Shown piece after piece: positions 54,881 through 62,789 of a DNA stretch of 64,000 nt. Position 1 is the first letter of the stretch, and each line of letters starts with the position of its first letter. The position numbers and the translations under genes are program-made. The notes below the pieces were generated by a model that searched no databases, was not told the origin of the DNA, and saw only the letters and a program-made list of their open reading frames with translations. Source of the stretch: an uncultured Gammaproteobacteria bacterium (lineage in GTDB: Bacteria > Pseudomonadota > Gammaproteobacteria > Steroidobacterales > Foliamicaceae); contig OX639965.1 in assembly GCA_951828235.1 (NCBI GenBank), positions 1,261,191 through 1,325,190 on the forward strand. The letters run 5' to 3'.

Positions 54881-55645
54881 TCAAGCGAGCCGGGCGAAGA
54901 CCGGTGCGTGGTCGGAAGGCCGTTCGAGCCTGCGCGGCGCCTTGTCGACGCCGGATTCCGTGCACGCCGAGGCCAGCGCTTCGGACAGGAGAACCAGGTC
55001 GATGCGCAGGCCGCGGTTGCGGCGGAAACCCGCGGCGCGGTAGTCCCACCAGCTGAAGATATTCTCGGGCTGCTCGAACAGGCGGAAACTGTCCTTCAGC
55101 CCCAGTTCTTCAAGCGCCCGCAGACGGCTGCGCTCGGGGCCGCTGCACAGGATCTTGTCGCGCCACTCCTCGGGATCGTGAACATCCCGATCGTCCGGCG
55201 CAATATTGAAGTCGCCCATCAGCGCGAGCCGGGGCCAGCGTTGCAGTTCGGCGCGGACCCAATCGGTCAGCGCGTCAAGCCAGCGCAGCTTGTAGTCGTA
55301 GTGATCGTGCCCGACCTCCTTGCCGTTGGGGACATAGAGGTTGATTACCCGCACATCGCCCACCGTCGCCGCGACCGCCCGCGCCTGCGGATCGTCCAGT
55401 CCCGGAATCCCCGTAACGGGCTCGGAAATTTCACGGCGGGTCAGCAGCGCCACGCCGTTGTACGTCTTCTGCCCGTGCACCAGGCAGCGGTAATCCAGCT
55501 CTTCAAAGTCCTGAAGGGGGAAATCCTCATCGCGGCATTTCAGTTCCTGAAGGCCCAGCGCATCCGGGGCGTGGGACTTGAGCCAGTCACCCACATGCGC
55601 CTTGCGCACGCGCACGGAGTTGACGTTCCAGCTTGCAATCATCAT
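54881..55645 (-). CDS. xth: exodeoxyribonuclease III-type DNA repair nuclease
   Basis: About 254 aa, AP endonuclease/exonuclease III family. ASWNVNSVRVR at the start, catalytic Glu in LQELKC, YVPNG, GDFNIAPDDRDVHDP and the C-terminal RIDLVLLS and PSDHAPVF. Start at 55645 (MMIASWNV); a longer frame to 55705 would overlap the FAH gene. Cleaves abasic sites and degrades 3' ends. Confidence 0.93.
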   Translation of the reverse strand: MMIASWNVNSVRVRKAHVGDWLKSHAPDALGLQELKCRDEDFPLQDFEELDYRCLVHGQKTYNGVALLTRREISEPVTGIPGLDDPQARAVAATVGDVRVINLYVPNGKEVGHDHYDYKLRWLDALTDWVRAELQRWPRLALMGDFNIAPDDRDVHDPEEWRDKILCSGPERSRLRALEELGLKDSFRLFEQPENIFSWWDYRAAGFRRNRGLRIDLVLLSEALASACTESGVDKAPRRLERPSDHAPVFARLA

Positions 55646-55670
55646 GGCCGGGAATTCGGCAAAACGCGCG

Positions 55671-56363
55671 TCAGGTGCGCAGACGGCCCATGCGGATGTG
55701 GACATCTCCCACCCGGTCTATGCCGGCTGTTACGTGATCGCCGGGCTTGAGCTGACCCACGCCTGCCGGTGTTCCGGTAAAGACCAGATCGCCGGGTTTG
55801 AGTTCGAAGTAGGCGGAAATCTGCGCAATCAACTCCATCGGCTTGCGGATCATGTCGCTCAGATCGGCCTCCTGCCGGATTACGCCGTTGACGGCCAGCC
55901 AGATGCGGCCCTTGGCGGGGTGCCTGATGCTGGAGGCGCGGCGCAGCGTGCTCACCGGCGCGGAGTAGTCGAAGCTCTTGCTGATCTCCCATGGATCGCC
56001 GGCCTTGCGGGCCTTGCTTTGCAGGTCGCGACGGGTCAGGTCCACCCCGACGCCGTAGCCGTATACGTGGCCCAGCGCCTCGTCCGCCGCGATATTGAGT
56101 CCGCCCCCCTGCAGCGCAACCACCAGTTCCACCTCGTGTTGCAGGTCTTTCGTGCGCGGCGGGAAGGGAATCTCGCCGCCGTCGGGCAGCAGCGCGTCGG
56201 CGGGTTTCATGAAAACCGGGGGCTGGGGCACGTCCGGCCGGTTCATTTCCTTGATGTGATCGGCGTAGTTCCAGCCCACGCAGAATATCCGCCGGGCCGG
56301 AAACCGCCGCTCTATCCCCCGCACTTTCAGGCTCGGACGGTAATAGTCAAACAATTCGCTCAT
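55671..56363 (-). CDS. fumarylacetoacetate hydrolase family protein
   Basis: 230 aa. FAH fold: FCVGWNYADHIKEM, PVFMKPADALL, acidic metal ligands in HEVELVVAL and GYGVGVDLTRRDLQ, and FTGTPAGVGQL near the end. Members split C-C bonds in keto acids or decarboxylate oxaloacetate (the FAHD1 type is about this size). Ends 25 nt upstream of xth on the same strand. Confidence 0.88.
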   Translation of the reverse strand: MSELFDYYRPSLKVRGIERRFPARRIFCVGWNYADHIKEMNRPDVPQPPVFMKPADALLPDGGEIPFPPRTKDLQHEVELVVALQGGGLNIAADEALGHVYGYGVGVDLTRRDLQSKARKAGDPWEISKSFDYSAPVSTLRRASSIRHPAKGRIWLAVNGVIRQEADLSDMIRKPMELIAQISAYFELKPGDLVFTGTPAGVGQLKPGDHVTAGIDRVGDVHIRMGRLRT

Positions 56364-56607
56364 CGGCTTGGGCGTCGCGAATCATTGTTTTCGCGCCGCC
56401 AACCTGGGACTTTCGCCAATTTTTGTTGCGGGGTCAAGACAGAGCGCAATCCAATACGGACATGAGCCTGAAGCGTTGTGTTGGTTGTAAGCGGTCGGCG
56501 TGTTTGGGATTATTGTTGAAAGGGTCTGTATCTTGAGGTCTGTGCGATGGGTGTTCAAGGGTTGTGCGCCGGGTTTTTTCTTCCTGATCCAAGATCATTG
56601 GTGGCGG

Positions 56608-56744
56608 GTCCTGTGGAGTTGTGGTCGAGAGGCTCGCGAGTGGGGTCAGGCGGTGGGTAACGCGGTCGCGTTATCCACGGGCTGACCCCACGTCCCGTAA
56701 GGGCGCGGGCCGTTCCGCAGGACTCGTCCACAACTCCACAGGAC
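56608..56744. repeat. 137-nt nested hairpin inside the IS, downstream of its transposase
   Basis: Outer stem: GTCCTGTGGAGTTGTGG (56608-56624) with its exact reverse complement (56728-56744). Inner stem: GTGGGGTCAG (56640-56649) with CTGACCCCAC (56682-56691). Innermost: GTGGGTAACGCG against CGCGTTATCCAC around 56653-56678, with one mismatch. It ends 21 nt from the transposase stop codon. Could be a read-through block, a transposition control structure or a nested element. Confidence 0.7.
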
Positions 56745-56764
56745 GGGCTTTAAAGGAAAGGCGC

Positions 56765-58027
56765 TCAGGCCGCGGTGGCGATGGCCTTGCCGATCTGCTG
56801 GAACAGGTGATTGCGTGCGCGGGTCACGGCTTGCGCGGCTTCGAAGTCGCTGATCTTGAGGGCCACGGCGTCGAGCTGTTCGAAGGTGACGCCGGGGCGC
56901 AGGTGCTGTTCGGCGTTGTCCAGCGACTTCAGCTTCTGGTAGGGCGTCATTACGTTATCGTCGCGGTAGCGCTTGCGCACCCGGCCTTTGGCGTCGATGA
57001 CCTCGATGGGGAACAGGCACGGGCGGTGGTGGTTGAGAAACGGCGACAGTGAGTCCCGGTTGAAGGCGTTTACCGCTTCAACGAAGCGTATCGGGATATG
57101 GCTGTAGCCGAGCCACTTGCGGATCACCGAGGCGTTCTTGCTCTCGACCAGGGCGTTGTCGTGGGATTGGCGGGCCCGGGACTTGGTGAAGTCGCCGATG
57201 TGCAGCTTCTCCAAAAGCGCCGCGACCTGGTGGTTGATGTACTCGGAGCCGTTGTCGGCGTGGAACCCCATAACGTCAAAGGGAAAGGCCTCGATGAGGT
57301 CTTCAAGCGCCGGGATCAGGAAGGCCTCCGAGATCGCCGCCATACTGCCCACATGCTGGTATTGCGTGATCTCATCCACCACGTTGATGTGATAGATCCC
57401 CTTGACGCCGTCCTGATCGCCCTGGTGCACGGTGTCTACGCGCAAGAACCCCGGCCGGCCCCTGGGCTCGGGCCGCCGCCGCACCCCGATGGCCACCGCA
57501 CTGGGGCGGGTGCGCTCGAAGACCTGGCGCACGTTGCGGTAGGTCAACGACTTGCGCAGGTTATACAGGTGCCCATTGGACAGTTTTGACAGGCGCTCAA
57601 AGCGCCGGTCGCCGAACATCTCCCATTGGCGGCGCAGCACACAACGCGTGGCGGCGCCGGACATCTGGCCCAGGGCGGCGTCGACCTCCGCCAGGCGCCG
57701 GATGTCGGCGCGCGTGTACCGGCGCGCAAACGGCTTCGCCGGCGCCCCGCCGCGGCGGTCCTCGATCCGGCCGGTCACCCGGTGCTGGGCGATCAGGCGC
57801 GTCAACTGCGCCCGCGACAGCCCCGTCACCTTGCCCAGGTAGCGCTTCACCAGCCCCTTGTCCGCCTTGCCCAAACAGGGATAATCCAGCCGCACCAGCG
57901 TGCGACGAATCAAGCGGTAGATCCCCTCGCGGTCGGAGACGGCAAAGTCCACCGCCTCGCTGCCCTCAACAAAGGCGCGAACCTCTTCCAAAGTCCGAAC
58001 CCGTTCGGTGTGTAGCGTCACGATCAT
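56765..58027 (-). CDS. IS transposase with rve/DDE integrase core
   Basis: 420 aa. N-terminal helix-turn-helix region (GLSRAQLTRLIAQHRVTGRI), then the DDE core: Asp in FLRVDTVHQGD, Asp in GFHADNGSEYINH and Glu in SHDNALVESKNASV. The catalytic triad is intact and the frame is open, so the element may still be active. Resembles the ~420-aa integrase-core transposases related to IS481/ISNCY groups; exact family not assigned. Confidence 0.88.
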   Translation of the reverse strand: MIVTLHTERVRTLEEVRAFVEGSEAVDFAVSDREGIYRLIRRTLVRLDYPCLGKADKGLVKRYLGKVTGLSRAQLTRLIAQHRVTGRIEDRRGGAPAKPFARRYTRADIRRLAEVDAALGQMSGAATRCVLRRQWEMFGDRRFERLSKLSNGHLYNLRKSLTYRNVRQVFERTRPSAVAIGVRRRPEPRGRPGFLRVDTVHQGDQDGVKGIYHINVVDEITQYQHVGSMAAISEAFLIPALEDLIEAFPFDVMGFHADNGSEYINHQVAALLEKLHIGDFTKSRARQSHDNALVESKNASVIRKWLGYSHIPIRFVEAVNAFNRDSLSPFLNHHRPCLFPIEVIDAKGRVRKRYRDDNVMTPYQKLKSLDNAEQHLRPGVTFEQLDAVALKISDFEAAQAVTRARNHLFQQIGKAIATAA

Positions 58028-58181
58028 CCTCCGATGATCCCAAACGCACGCCTACAGGCTCATCTCTCGTTGGATCTACGTCACTCGTTCAGGCTCATGT
58101 CTCATTGGACAAGGCTGACAGGGCCCGCCCGGAATGGCGGGACGAAGCGATTTCGGGGTGTGAAGCGTTATCCTCTCGCGC

Positions 58182-59525
58182 ATGAAGAGTTACGACCTCA
58201 TCGTGGTCGGCGCCGGCAGCGGCGGCTTGGCCGCGGCGCAGCGCGCGGCGGAATACGGAGCGCAGGTAGCGCTGCTTGAATCCGGACGTCTCGGCGGCAC
58301 CTGTGTCAATCGCGGCTGCGTGCCCAAGAAGATCATGTGGCATGCCGCCGAACTGGTGGGAGAGTTGGGGCATAGCGGCGATTACGGTTTTGACCTGGCG
58401 GTCAACGGCCATGACTTCGGGGAACTGGTGAACCGCCGTGAGCGCTACATCCGCCGGCTGAACGGAATCTACGCGAAGAACCTCGAACGGCGAGGCGTAC
58501 ACAGCCTTGCCGGGCATGCTGCCTTTTCCGCTCCGCGCGTGCTGAGCGTCGCGGGCGAGGAGTACTCCGCCGAGCGAATTCTCATCGCCACCGGCGGCGC
58601 CCCGGTCGTGCCCGGGATTCCGGGGGCCGAACTGGGAATCACTTCCGACGGGTTCTTCGAGCTCGAGCGGCGCCCCGCAAGAGCGGCGGTCGTCGGCGCG
58701 GGCTATATCGCCGTGGAGCTGGCCGGGATCCTGCAAGGCCTCGGTACGGCTGTAACCCTGCACCTCAGGCGCGATTCGGTGCTGCGCAGCTTCGACGATA
58801 TCCTGCAGCAGGCCTGCATGGAGGGCCTCGCCGCATCAGGGGTGCGCGTCGTAACTGGGTTCGTCCCCGGCGCGGTCGAGAGGGATGCCGAGGGCCTGCG
58901 TCTCACGGCCGCTTCAGGAGAAAGCAGCGGCCCCTTCGATGTTCTTGTGTGGGCCGTGGGAAGGCGTCCGCGCAGCGCCGATCTGAACCTCGACCTCGCC
59001 GGAGTGCAATGCGATGCACGCGGCGCCATCGAAGTGGACGAATGGCAGGAGACCACGGCTGAGGGCGTGTTTGCCCTGGGCGACGTCACAGGGCATCACG
59101 AACTCACGCCGGTGGCGATTGCCGCCGGCCGCCGCTGGGCGGACCGCCAATTCGGCGGAATGTCCGCGCGGCGCATGGATTACAGCAACATCCCCACCGT
59201 GGTGTTCACCCATCCGCCGCTGGGATCCGTCGGCCTGACCGAGCGGGAGGCACGCGAGACTTACGGAGATGCGGTGCGCTGTTACCGGGCCGAATTCGTT
59301 CCGCTGTTTTACGGCATCTCGGAGAACAAGCCCAAGGCGCGCATGAAACTCGTCACGGTGGGCTCCGAGGAAAGAGTGGTGGGCTGCCACCTGGCCGGCC
59401 CCGGCGTCGACGAGATGCTGCAGGGTTTCGCGGTGGCGATACGTATGGGCGCTTGTAAGTCGGACCTGGATGACACGGTGGCCATCCATCCCACGGCGGC
59501 CGAGGAACTCGTGACCATGCGTTGA
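58182..59525 (+). CDS. gor: glutathione-disulfide reductase
   Basis: 447 aa flavoprotein. FAD site DLIVVGAGSGGLAAAQRA, redox disulfide GGTCVNRGCVPKK, NADPH site VVGAGYIAVELAGIL, second FAD site FALGDV and the C-terminal interface HPTAAEELVTM with the active-site His. The lack of an extra N-terminal or C-terminal domain supports Gor over mercuric or lipoamide reductases. The IS ends 72 nt upstream and may have replaced its promoter. Confidence 0.93.
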   Translation: MKSYDLIVVGAGSGGLAAAQRAAEYGAQVALLESGRLGGTCVNRGCVPKKIMWHAAELVGELGHSGDYGFDLAVNGHDFGELVNRRERYIRRLNGIYAKNLERRGVHSLAGHAAFSAPRVLSVAGEEYSAERILIATGGAPVVPGIPGAELGITSDGFFELERRPARAAVVGAGYIAVELAGILQGLGTAVTLHLRRDSVLRSFDDILQQACMEGLAASGVRVVTGFVPGAVERDAEGLRLTAASGESSGPFDVLVWAVGRRPRSADLNLDLAGVQCDARGAIEVDEWQETTAEGVFALGDVTGHHELTPVAIAAGRRWADRQFGGMSARRMDYSNIPTVVFTHPPLGSVGLTEREARETYGDAVRCYRAEFVPLFYGISENKPKARMKLVTVGSEERVVGCHLAGPGVDEMLQGFAVAIRMGACKSDLDDTVAIHPTAAEELVTMR

Positions 59526-59557
59526 TTCGCAGGCCCCGGCAATACGGCCGCCCGGGA

Positions 59558-60361
59558 TCAAACCTCAAGCAGATCTCTTGTGTCCGGACGCCTGCCGTGC
59601 CAGATGGAAAAGCTCTCGGCCGCCTGTTCGACCAGCATGCCCCAACCATCGTGGGCGGCGCGGGCGGCGCCCTTTCGCGCCCAGGCCAGAAACGGCTCGG
59701 CTGCGCGACCATAAGCCAGGTCCAGACATAATGCACCCTCTGCCGCGGCCGGGGGCAGCGCGGGCGGCAGACCGGCCAATCCCGCTGAACTTGCATTGAT
59801 TACAAGGTCCGCCCCCGGCAGTTCCCCGCTGCCGGGACCGGCTACGCGGATTTCTCCGAACGAAGCAAAGTGCCGGGCCAGGTCCCGTGCACGACTCCGA
59901 GTGCGGTTGGCAATGAAGATCTCTCCGACGCCCGCGGCCAGCAGTGCCGGCAGCACGCCGCGAACGGCGCCGCCGGCGCCGATCATCAGCACCCTGGAGT
60001 CTTCGAGGTCTACGCTCAGGTTAGTGCGCAACAGGCGGACCAGGCCGAGCCCGTCGGTGTTGTCCCCCCTTAATCGGCCACCCGGCCTTGCGGTCAGCGT
60101 ATTCACCGCCCCGGCCTGCTTGGCTTCCGGACCGAGCTCGTCGCTCAACTCCGCGGCCTCCTCCTTTAGCGGTACGGTGATGTTGCAGCCCAGACCGCCG
60201 TCCGTCCTGAAGCTTTCGACAGCCGACCCCAGGGAGCCCGGGCGCACTTCGATGCGCCGGTACTCCAGATGCAATCCCAGTTGCGAGGCAAAATGGGCAT
60301 GTATTTCCGGCGAACGGCTGTGTCCGATCGGGTATCCCATTACGGCGTAAATTGCTGACAT
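59558..60361 (-). CDS. aroE: shikimate dehydrogenase
   Basis: 267 aa. Shikimate-binding GYPIGHSRSPEIHAHFASQ, catalytic Lys in NITVPLKEEA, Asp in NTDGLGLVRLL and NADP site MIGAGGAVRGVLPALLAAG. Shikimate pathway. Convergent with gor. tsaC and topA lie 2 kb away, a reminder of the common topA-tsaC-aroE order. Confidence 0.95.
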   Translation of the reverse strand: MSAIYAVMGYPIGHSRSPEIHAHFASQLGLHLEYRRIEVRPGSLGSAVESFRTDGGLGCNITVPLKEEAAELSDELGPEAKQAGAVNTLTARPGGRLRGDNTDGLGLVRLLRTNLSVDLEDSRVLMIGAGGAVRGVLPALLAAGVGEIFIANRTRSRARDLARHFASFGEIRVAGPGSGELPGADLVINASSAGLAGLPPALPPAAAEGALCLDLAYGRAAEPFLAWARKGAARAAHDGWGMLVEQAAESFSIWHGRRPDTRDLLEV

Positions 60362-60562
60362 TTCCCTGAGCCCATCTGAATCCGGAGCGCCATTCCGGAC
60401 GAAGCGTACCGCACAAGTCTGGTTGCAGGTAGCTTAGTAACTGTGTGCTAGACTTCCGCGGCGGGAGGAACCATTCCCGCGTCGGCCGGGTGTTCGTTTA
60501 CGGGCATGCGGCCTTAAGTGTCCCTGAACAGGGAAACAAAGCTACAAACTGGAGGCATTTTT

Positions 60563-60799
60563 ATGACCAGTCCTGAACGCAAACTACTCGCCCTTGCTCT
60601 TAGCGCAGCTCTCGCCGCCGGCGTTGCCGGCCCGGCTGCTGCAGCCGTTGACGGCTCCCATGCACCCGAGCTTCCGTCACTGATGGACGGCCATGGTGAT
60701 GATGGCGACGACGAAGGCAGCTGCGGCGACGATGACGACGACGACGAAGGCAGTTGCGGCGAAGGCAGCTGCGGCGACGAAGACGGCGAAGAAGAATAA
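60563..60799 (+). CDS. exported acidic peptide with three EGSCG repeats (HvfA/bufferin-like precursor, tentative)
   Basis: 78 aa. Signal peptide ERKLLALALSAALAAGVAG ending near PAAAA. The mature part is short and very acidic: runs of Asp/Glu interrupted by EGSCG three times (about residues 52-56, 63-67, 68-72), each with one Cys. Such E-G-x-C-G repeats are the hallmark of MNIO (DUF692)-modified metallophore or copper-stress peptides (HvfA/bufferin type), where EGKCG is usual. No DUF692 or partner gene is in the window. CTGGAGG lies 7 nt before ATG 60563; two small hairpins (60461-60480, 60521-60534) lie in the leader. Stand-alone metal-binding peptide is the alternative. Confidence 0.65.
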   Translation: MTSPERKLLALALSAALAAGVAGPAAAAVDGSHAPELPSLMDGHGDDGDDEGSCGDDDDDDEGSCGEGSCGDEDGEEE

Positions 60800-60921
60800 A
60801 TCGCCGCTACTTCGGTAGCTGATTCAGGACGACAGCCGGCGGGCTCACGGGCTCGCCGGCTGCATCGTCCAGGATGGCCGGCATGATTGCGCCGGCAGCC
60901 AAGCGGGGGCGTAGCGTCTGA

Positions 60922-61515
60922 ATGCGCCAACGGTGCCCGTGGTCGCTCGGCGTGAGCGACGAATACCAGGCCTATCACGATGAAGAATGGGGACTGCCCG
61001 TTCTCGATGACACCGTCCATTTCGAATTTCTGATCCTTGAATCCGCGCAGGCGGGCCTGTCGTGGAGGACCGTGCTGCACAAGCGCGAAGGCTATCGGCT
61101 GGCTTTCGCCGGCTTCGATCCGGTACGCGTCGCGCTGTTCGGCGAAGCAGAAATCGAGGCCCTGGTCGCGGACGCCGGCATCATCCGTAACCGGCAGAAG
61201 ATCACGGCCGCCGTCAATAACGCCTCCCGCTTCCTGGAGGTCTGCGAGGAATTCGGCTCCTTCGCGCGCTATATCTGGGGATTTGTGGACGGTAGGCCGG
61301 TCGTCAACCGATGGCGCAGCCAGAATGAACTGCCGGCCACTTCGGAGCTTTCCGACCGACTTTCAGCCGATCTCAAGGCCCGGGGATTCAAGTTCGTGGG
61401 CTCTACCATCGTGTATTCCCACCTGCAGGCCTGCGGCCTGATCAACGATCACCTGGTGCGCTGTTTCCGCTACCGGGAGTGCCGGGAAGCTTTTGCCGGG
61501 CTTCCCTGGAACTGA
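60922..61515 (+). CDS. tag: DNA-3-methyladenine glycosylase I
   Basis: 197 aa. N-terminal CPWSLGVSDEYQAYHDEEWG has the zinc Cys and His; the other zinc ligands are in the C-terminal HLQACGLINDHLVRC. Middle LILESAQAGLSWRTVLHKRE contains the conserved base-flipping region. Removes 3-methyladenine from alkylated DNA. Convergent with the GPP34 gene, 5 nt between stops. Confidence 0.95.
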   Translation: MRQRCPWSLGVSDEYQAYHDEEWGLPVLDDTVHFEFLILESAQAGLSWRTVLHKREGYRLAFAGFDPVRVALFGEAEIEALVADAGIIRNRQKITAAVNNASRFLEVCEEFGSFARYIWGFVDGRPVVNRWRSQNELPATSELSDRLSADLKARGFKFVGSTIVYSHLQACGLINDHLVRCFRYRECREAFAGLPWN

Positions 61516-61520
61516 TCGGG

Positions 61521-62165
61521 CTAGATGCGGGTGATGGTGCCGGACCAGCGCCAGACGGACAACTGGGTGATCAGTTCCCGGCCGATCAGGTCCATCTTGC
61601 GCAGTTGATCGAGGCGCGGAGAGACCTCGTCGAGTTCCTTCTCGCCGAAGACGGTCTTGAGCAGGCCGCAGGCGTCGGCTATGCAGATCAGGGCGATGTC
61701 GCGGGGATCGGGAATGTCGCCCGAGAAAAGCACCCCTACCACCCGCTGCCGGGCCTCCCGCTGCAACTCGCCGTCCATCATCGGATAGCGCCGGGAACGG
61801 AACACCCACAGGAACTTTTCTTCCGTGCGCTCCAGCACGCCCCGCGCGATCAGGCTTTCGATGGCCTGTTCCTGAATGGACTCTCCCTGCTCCTCGGAAA
61901 TGATCTCCAGCCAGGCCGCGGTGTCCCTGGTTTGATCGCTGTCGCTGATGCGATTGAGCACCTGGTCCAGCATGGGGTTCTCCGTGGGGGTCGCATCGAT
62001 AACGATCAATTGCTCCGGATCGGTGTCGATGCGATTGGCGAAGGCCAGGTCCATCAGGATGCCTCCCACCAGGGTGTGCTCCAGGGCGTACTTGCCGATC
62101 GGCAGGAAGGTGCCGGTCTTGTCGTCGAGAAGAAGCGTCAGAGTCTCTTCGGCGAATGTAATCAT
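61521..62165 (-). CDS. GPP34/GOLPH3-family protein
   Basis: 214 aa, start chosen at MITFAEETLTLLLDD. Helical protein with LPIGKYALEHTLVGGILMDLAF, IARGVLERTEEKFLWVFRSRRYPM and DPRDIALICIADACGLLKTVF, as in the GPP34 family (eukaryotic GOLPH3/Vps74 bind phosphoinositides and Golgi enzymes). Bacterial members are of unknown role. Starts 33 nt after tsaC ends on the same strand. Confidence 0.8.
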   Translation of the reverse strand: MITFAEETLTLLLDDKTGTFLPIGKYALEHTLVGGILMDLAFANRIDTDPEQLIVIDATPTENPMLDQVLNRISDSDQTRDTAAWLEIISEEQGESIQEQAIESLIARGVLERTEEKFLWVFRSRRYPMMDGELQREARQRVVGVLFSGDIPDPRDIALICIADACGLLKTVFGEKELDEVSPRLDQLRKMDLIGRELITQLSVWRWSGTITRI

Positions 62166-62198
62166 CAATCCAGGCCGTGTCACGCTGGAATCCAGCCA

Positions 62199-62789
62199 TT
62201 ATGCCGGGCGCAACACCGCTCCGGTGGCGGCGTCGCGGATTTCGGTCGGTCCTTCAAGCGGGCCGCATTCGCCGGGCATGATCCAGTCGACCTCGCCCGC
62301 GAAATAATGCCGGGCCTCCCGCTCGGTGCGGGCGGGTGGCATGCCGTGCGGATTGCAACTGGTGGACACCACGGGACAATCCAGCGCCCGGCTCAATGCG
62401 GCGGCCAGGGGGTGCAGGCTCACGCGCACGGCTACGGTGTCGCGCCCACCCGTTATCCACGCGGGCGTGTTCGGCGAAGCGCGCATCACCCAGGTAATGC
62501 CCTCGCTTTCGCGCAGCCCCGCCGAATTCGCCGCAGTGGAGAGGTCCGCCACCCAGCTTTCGAACTGCTCCCATTCGCCGGCAATAAGGATCAGGCCCAG
62601 TGACCGGTCGCGGCCCTTGAGTCTGAGCGCGCGCTCGACAGCCTTCTCGTTGCGGGGCAGGCAACCGAGCCCGTAGACCGACTCGTTGGGGTAGGCGATC
62701 ACGCCGCCGCCGCGAAGGACGTGGACGCCCTTGCGGATGGGCGCGTCAGCGCCGGGCTGACCTTCTCCGTGTTCCTTTCTTCCGCGCAT
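62199..62789 (-). CDS. tsaC: threonylcarbamoyl-AMP synthase
   Basis: About 196 aa, Sua5/YrdC/YciO fold: GGGVIAYPNESVYGLGCLP, ALRLKGRDRSLGLILIAG, SEGITWVMRAS, TVAVRVSLHPLAAAL and CPVVSTSCNPHG. Makes the activated intermediate for t6A37 of tRNA. The ATG at 62789 is chosen and overlaps topA by 44 nt; longer openings run inside topA. The C-terminus lacks the Sua5 extension, so it is the TsaC form. Confidence 0.92.
   Translation of the reverse strand: MRGRKEHGEGQPGADAPIRKGVHVLRGGGVIAYPNESVYGLGCLPRNEKAVERALRLKGRDRSLGLILIAGEWEQFESWVADLSTAANSAGLRESEGITWVMRASPNTPAWITGGRDTVAVRVSLHPLAAALSRALDCPVVSTSCNPHGMPPARTEREARHYFAGEVDWIMPGECGPLEGPTEIRDAATGAVLRPA

Larger units (their letters stand above)
56450..58109. 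mobile_element. complete insertion sequence with DDE transposase
   Basis: The ends are inverted copies: TCCAATACGGACATGAGCCTGAA, of which the core GACATGAGCCTGAA is shared, at 56450-56472; and the reversed copy at 58088-58109. A second, internal copy of the right-end motif lies at 58055-58074. One intact transposase is inside, on the minus strand, with a 290-nt hairpin-rich region downstream of it. No clear target duplication. It separates the FAH gene from gor. Confidence 0.75.
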
